Source: Volutella citrinella (taxonomy: Eukaryota > Ascomycota > Sordariomycetes > Hypocreales > Nectriaceae). Taken from it: DNA of 64,000 nt. This document shows, one piece after another, positions 58,875-64,000 of this stretch; the stretch's first letter is position 1; the number at the start of each line of letters is the position of its first letter. The notes below the pieces were generated by a model, which saw only the letters and a program-made list of their open reading frames with translations, did not search any database and had not been told where the DNA came from. Location: assembly GCA_034401135.1 (NCBI GenBank), contig JAWZSP010000006.1:1302001-1366000 (forward strand). Reading direction: 5' to 3'. The translations under genes and the position numbers were made by a program.

Positions 58875-60047
58875 TCTCTTCTTATAGACGAATTGCCCAA
58901 GAATTGTTACCTTTCCCCAGGATCTGCTTAACACGGTGTTGGATGCCACGTTTCCCCATCTAGACTCATCCATATTGATGCAGTTTGGCTGATTGAGTGG
59001 CTTGGCGCAGGAAGCAAAATATAGGCCCAGCAATAGAACATAGCGAAGGACGAAAATATAGAAATTTCCAGTTTCTCTTTTCCGAAGGAGTGGTGTTTGT
59101 CTTTCGAAGGCTTCACGGTATACTAGCAATGATTGTCATGTGTCGTCATGTGATGACTGTGTTGACACAAATTATACTCTCCCGTCCACCACTAACTTAA
59201 GCTGTACAAGCCTCGTCCGGCAAGCAACCTTCCCCAGCGGTAGAACGGATCCTGCCTCTTGTGCGAATTTGGCCCGCGTGACTCGCATCGCCCCCAAAGA
59301 AGGAACATGGCTGGCGGCACCTGAACCTTCGACCCCAGATGGGGGCTGTGATGGCGGTAGTTCCTAGTGAACGGGAATGAATAGCTGAAACTTCTGTACG
59401 ACAAACAGCGGTCGTGTGATGGGACGTCGGACTCCGGGGCAGAGTATAAAGAGTGAGAACGGCCAACGTGGTTTCTCGCCTTGGTAACTTGCCCCAAGTC
59501 TCAACTCAACTTCCCACGTCAGTCACGACTTTTGCATGTGATAGCCTAGCGCTAGCTTCCGCCCTCGAACATGTATGATGAACTCAATCCGACATTTGCT
59601 CGCGTGAGAATCGCGGCTCTGCGATCAGAGTGAGTACGAATTTCGCTCAATGCCAGCCTGCATTGGTCTGGGGTGGCCCAACGGTTCGCTCACGCCTCTA
59701 GGATTACTTCGCGAGCGAGGTCCTCGAGCCACCAAGTTGTCCGCCGTCACCGTCGCAAGGTGGCGGTACAGGTGGGCCGAGATGGCCGCCGTAGTCATCA
59801 TCTTGTGCGCAGGGTTATTGTGCTGGGACATGGCTCCAGTTGAACATGTGTGTGGGTTGGGTTTCATTATCATGGTATGCTCCGTTATGAGATCATGTCT
59901 AAAATATCGAGTCACCTCTTCTGTTCTTCCCCGTTTTCCTCATCGTGGCCCTCCCACCAGCAGATTCACATGTGTATTTTTGACTGTTCGTTCCACCGCT
60001 TTGATTCATTGCCGGTGTCGCGGCCGCGAGCGCTCTCGTCAGGGCAT
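58875..60047. other. Convergent intergenic region, GNA1 / SDR
   Basis: A 1.2 kb stretch with short frames on both strands and no family motif. It presumably holds both 3' UTRs. No repeat or RNA gene is seen. Confidence 0.5.
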
Positions 60048-60975
60048 TTACCGGCCCATCCAGCCTCCATCGACCACCAGAACATGGCCGCTCACATAAC
60101 CACTGGCCTTGCTGGCAAGGTACACGGCAGTGCCCTTGAAGTCGTCGGGCGTACCCCAGTTGCCAGCGGGGATTCGAGAAGTGATGCTGGCAAGACGCTC
60201 GGGGTTGGCCAGGAGCGCCTCGTTCATATCAGTGGCAATGTAGCCCGGAGCGATGGCGTTGACGGTGATGCCCTTGGCGGTCCACTCGTTGGCAAAGCTC
60301 TTGGTCAGCTGGCCGACGGCGCCCTTGGAGGCAGCGTAGGCAGGGACGGTGAGGCCGCCCTGGAAGGTAAGCAGAGAGGCAAAGTTGATGATGCTGCCTC
60401 GGCGGCCAGTGACGGGCGAGGGCTCCAGCTCCAGCATGTGTGCGCCGACGTCGCGGCAGATGGTGAAGACGGAGTTGAGGTTCACTTGGATCACCTGTTT
60501 GCGAAATCAGCACGAGGGATGAAAATGCGAGCCAGCAGCAAACCGCTCACCTCATTGAAGTCTGAGTCGGGGAATTTCTCGCAGGGGTGTCGGCGCTGGA
60601 TGCCCGCGCAGTTGACGAGGATCTGGATCTTGTGCCCATCGGCAAGGACCTTGGGTGTGAGGGCAGCCACCGACTCAGGTGAGGACAGGTCGGCTGTGTA
60701 AACGAAGGCCTTGCGGCCGAGCTTCTCGATGGCCTCCTTGGTGTCCCCGGCTTTGGTATCGCGCTATAGATGGCGAAATGTGTCAGTCGGTGGATGTTAG
60801 GTGGTCATCATAAGAAACCCGGCAGATGGGACCAAAGGAGCATGAGCTGTACCTGAACCAGAATGACGTCGGCGCCAGCTTCAGCGAGACCAATGGCAAC
60901 GGCCTGGCCGATGCCTCGGGTACCGCCCGTCACCATGGCCGTCTGGCCCGCAAGGGAGAAGAATGAAGCAGCCAT
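60048..60975 (-). CDS. Short-chain dehydrogenase, 2-deoxy-D-gluconate 3-dehydrogenase (KduD)-like
   Basis: Three exons (60975-60853, 60763-60551, 60494-60048) give 260 residues. Classical SDR motifs are all present: TGGTRGIG (residues 16-23) for the cofactor, [10 protein letters not shown], the catalytic Ser in [12 protein letters not shown], and YAASK. The NCAGIQRR segment and SLLTFQGG are typical of KduD-type enzymes, which act on keto-deoxy-gluconate in bacterial pectin or uronate use; related fungal enzymes are assigned to sugar-acid or polyol metabolism. The natural substrate is not proven. Its start is divergent from the polyol dehydrogenase gene, 1.3 kb away, which hints at joint regulation. 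Confidence 0.9.
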
Positions 60976-62291
60976 TGGGGAGAGATGGCGATGAATTTGC
61001 GTCAGGCGAGATGAAGAGTCAGTGGTGGCAGGGCGTGCTTCTTGTTGGAGAGAGATGGCGGGGCTCTGGATATGGGCGGGGGCGAGGGGTGGGCGGTTCG
61101 TGGGATTTATTGAATCGCCCGCCATATAGACCATGAATGAGGATGTGGGGAGCCGGGGCCGTCAGGTAAGTCGACGGGCCTGGTTGTCGGCAATTGGAAG
61201 GGCAATGAAAACAAAGCACTGGCTTATGATACGATGAGGCTCGGGGACTAACACTTGAGCTGAGTCCCCCTCGAGCTAGAGCGCCAGGGCGACAGCCAAC
61301 CTCATAAGCTACTCGCGGTCGCGGATTTGGGTTCGGAGACCAGGCCGAGATGAAGTACCGCAACGCGCACCGGCTGCTCATGGCTGCGGGGGGTGGACCC
61401 GGGGAGGGCAGGGAGGCAGATGGGGCTGGCATTGGAGAATGCTCAGGTACTGGGTACCTACCTGCGAAGCTGCCCGATCCCGGCGTCTGGAATCATTTGG
61501 GAACCGAGACAGCACTCCGTCTGTACTCGTGATTCTACAGCGAGCCTTCTAGGTAGGCGGCGCGTAGGAAAAGAGTGCGATTATCCGACTTGTATGCTCG
61601 ACGGGTACCTAATCCGCAGCGTCCAGCCTGCTTCTCCGTAGGAAAAAGGTCCGTCTTCGCCCCTCCCTCCCGGAGCCCAATGCAAACCCCCGCGGCGCGG
61701 AGCCGGACTACAGGGCAGTTGGCAGCAATAGGTAGCCAGCGAGCGGTGCTCCTCCTGCTCGCCCGCATTGACCGAAAAAACCCGCCTTGGGTGTACCTGT
61801 CACACGGGGCGGTCATTGGCTTTTGGCCTAGGACAGGACAACGAGAAAAAAAAGAACGGTCCAGTTGGGGAGGGTTTCCGGCTCGCTATTTACCCACGAG
61901 TACACAGGGCCGAGTCTGCGCTAGTCATGGGGCGTCATGAGGCGAGGTGGGTGGGCGGGGTGGGTTTGGGGAGCTCCTCCCGGTCTTCTCGGTGTCCTCC
62001 CCGCGCCTTGGCTGTGGGATACCCGCCGGGTCGTTGCCGGAGCCCCAGCTTCATGTAATGAGTGACGTCCCGCCCTGCCCATGGCTTCATCTCCTGCAGC
62101 TTCTCATCTCACTCCTGCTCCTCCTCCTCCTCACCCTCCTCCCTGATTTCTCAATTTCCTTCATCGTCGCCTTCCCCCCAGCTCTTCGCAAGTCGACTCC
62201 CATCAAGTCTCCATTTCTCGCCCCCATACCTCGGGATTAATCACCCCGAGCTACCCTCAGCTGTTCGCGGTCTCGAAAAATTCCCTTCATC
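60976..62291. other. Shared promoter region, SDR / polyol dehydrogenase
   Basis: 1.3 kb between divergent starts. The stretch 62087-62215 is strongly pyrimidine-rich (CTCCTCCTC-like) and lies 80-200 bases before the ATG at 62292, as in many highly expressed fungal genes. No gene is seen inside. Confidence 0.55.
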
Positions 62292-63639
62292 ATGACGACC
62301 CAGTCTGTCGAAGCCTCTGTGCTGCACGGAGCAAAGGACCTTCGTCTGGTAAGCCCATTCCATCCCATGAGTCTCAGACTCTAGCAAGCTTCTTCTCCTT
62401 GTTCTCCCTGCTGATCCACCACGCAGCAACAACGAGAGCTCCCAGGCCCTGCGAGCGACGAGGTCCAAGTCGCCGTTCAGTCGACTGGTCTCTGTGGCTC
62501 CGATCTTCACTACTACAACCACTACCGCAATGGCGACATCATTGTCCGCGAGCCCCTGACACTCGGCCACGAGTCTGCTGGCACTGTCATTGCTGTCGGC
62601 TCTGCCGTGACCTCCCTGGTCCCTGGCGACCGTGTCGCACTCGAGGTCGGACTTCCATGTGAAGCCTGTGATCTTTGCTCAAGCGGGCGTTACAACATCT
62701 GCAGCGGCATGAAGTTCCGCAGCTCCGCAAAGGCCAACCCCCATGCTCAGGGAACACTCCAGGAGCGCATCAATCACCCTGCCAGGTGGTGCCACAAGTA
62801 AGTTTCTTCTTTGCCAACTGGTATGGTTCAAGGCGCTGACCCAACTCAGAATCCCTAGCAACGTCTCCCTCGACCTGGGCGCTCTCGCTGAGCCCCTATC
62901 GGTTGCTATGCATGCCCGGGATCGCGCTGCTCTTCCCGAGGGATCTACTGTCCTGGTTCTTGGCGCTGGTGCTGTCGGTCTGCTTGTGGCAGCTGTCAGC
63001 AAGGCTGCCAATGCCAAGACCGTCGTTATTGCAGACATTCTGAAGGAGAGAGTCGACTTCGCTGTCCAGAACGGCTTCGCTGATGCTGGAGTGGTGGTTC
63101 CCATGGAGCGCCCGCAGACCATTGAGGACAAGCTGGCTTATGCCCAAAAGCTATCGGCCACCATCAAGGAGACTGGTGTCCGCGGCGAAGCTCTTGGAGA
63201 AGTGACAGCCGTATACGAATGCACCGGTGTTGAGACTTGTATGCAGACTGCGATTTACGTGAGTCGAGCCCCCAAATCCGTGGATCCCCTTTCAAGCTGA
63301 CCAGGCCCCTTTTTGCAGACTACCAAGCCCGGTGGCAAGGTCCTCATCATCGGAATGGGCACGCCGATCCTGACCCTTCCCATTTCCGCCGCCGCTCTCC
63401 GAGAGGTCGATCTAGTTGGCGTCTTCCGATATGCCAACACATACCGCCAGGTCCTCGACCTCCTATCGAACCGACCCAGTGCCATGCCCGACCTCAGCCT
63501 CCTTGTGACCCAGAAGATCAAGGGCATGGGTAAGATTGAGGAAGCATTCAAGCTGGCCGGCAAGATCAAGGATGACAATGGAAACCTTGTCATCAAGGTG
63601 GTGGTGGATATGTCGAGCGAGTCGCGCAGCAATCTGTAA
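62292..63639 (+). CDS. Zinc-dependent polyol (sorbitol/xylitol-type) dehydrogenase
   Basis: Four exons (62292-62348, 62427-62797, 62850-63258, 63319-63639) give 385 residues of a medium-chain dehydrogenase that oxidises polyols such as sorbitol or xylitol with NAD. Catalytic zinc ligands are Cys42 (GLCGSDLHYY) and His67-Glu68 (GHESAG). The structural zinc lobe has Cys97, Cys100, Cys103 and Cys111. The Rossmann motif is VLGAGAVGLL. Exons join at LRL|QQREL, CHK|IPSN and AIY|TTKPGGK, each restoring conserved sequence. Whether it prefers sorbitol, xylitol or L-arabinitol cannot be decided here. Divergent pairing with the KduD-like SDR suggests a small sugar or polyol unit. Confidence 0.93.
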
Positions 63640-64000
63640 TGTGTAAAATTGTTGATGAGAAATGAGAGACAGAGTCAAAGGCGTTACATTTGTAGAAAGA
63701 AACAATTGAATCATGAATGAGACTAATCGCGCTCACAAGCTCTTGACCAACTGACGTAATGATGGGTTTCAGCTAATCTGAGGTCAATAAACTGTAGCCA
63801 GCTTGACTTAGCTGCCCACGGCCAAGACTCTGCCAACCAACACCATACCTGCATTCTCAGCTGAGAAGATATGCTGGCGGAAATTGGTACCATATGAGAG
63901 GTCGGGGAACTGTCAACAAGATATTCTGGCGCGTAGCCCAACTCCACTTGGATAAGTGGCGATGTCAGTATCTACCGCCAGCTTTTGAAAAAGCCAATGA
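63640..64000. other. 3' flank at window edge
   Basis: 3' UTR of the polyol dehydrogenase and anonymous sequence. A short minus-strand frame here has no recognisable feature. Confidence 0.5.

Noticed and set aside
21070..64000. tRNA, 5S rRNA and CRISPR-like structures
   Set aside because: No B-box pattern (GGTTCRANNCC) with matching arms in intergenic DNA and no spaced direct repeats were found by eye.

Overview
The window looks like nuclear DNA of a filamentous ascomycete (Pezizomycotina). The evidence is many short GT-AG introns of about 47-110 bases, a fungal nitric-oxide-reducing P450 (CYP55), an SSK1 response regulator, and a large block with the signature of repeat-induced point mutation (RIP). 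A hypocrealean Sordariomycete is my best guess, mainly because the P450 is so close to the Fusarium enzyme. That placement is inference.

The window has two compartments. Bases 1 to about 20,890 are extremely AT-rich. They have no credible open gene, and CpA and TpG dinucleotides are almost absent, as RIP leaves them. Inside this block I can delimit two degenerate Ty3/gypsy LTR retrotransposons in head-to-tail order, both on the minus strand (6340-13350 and 13404-20632). Each has paired LTRs, a 5-base target-site duplication, and relics of reverse transcriptase and integrase. They lie in older DNA that is almost pure A/T. The block also holds a roughly 185-base tandem repeat, an 11-base tandem repeat and a short island that escaped RIP. 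A (TAA)58 microsatellite (20895-21069) marks the sharp switch to ordinary composition.

From 21,070 to the right edge the DNA is normal, gene-bearing euchromatin. In order: a broken kinase/HAD/UPRT fusion gene (+, pseudogene); nitric oxide reductase P450nor (-); tRNA adenosine deaminase TAD2 (-); a large regulator-like protein with half a zinc cluster and two C-terminal membrane segments (-); a DUF2439 (Mte1/Dbl2/ZGRF1-type) protein (-); an unrecognised Ser/Pro-rich protein (-); a MARVEL-like membrane protein (-); a 65-residue Cys-rich protein (+); a CxAGKDRTG phosphatase (+); mitoribosomal protein mS35 (-); SSK1 (-); a CCDC97/DUF2052 protein (+); a GH43 glycosidase (+); a class 3 lipase (-); glucosamine-6-phosphate N-acetyltransferase GNA1 (+); a KduD-like SDR (-); and a zinc-dependent polyol dehydrogenase (+).

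Most genes are unrelated housekeeping or signalling functions. The likeliest functional pairing is the divergent SDR and polyol dehydrogenase at 60,048-63,639, which share a 1.3 kb promoter region. The pseudogene next to the heterochromatin boundary and the stratified RIP landscape are the most unusual parts. I found no convincing wholly new system. All splice models are by eye: the exons join in frame and give lengths typical of each family where I know it.
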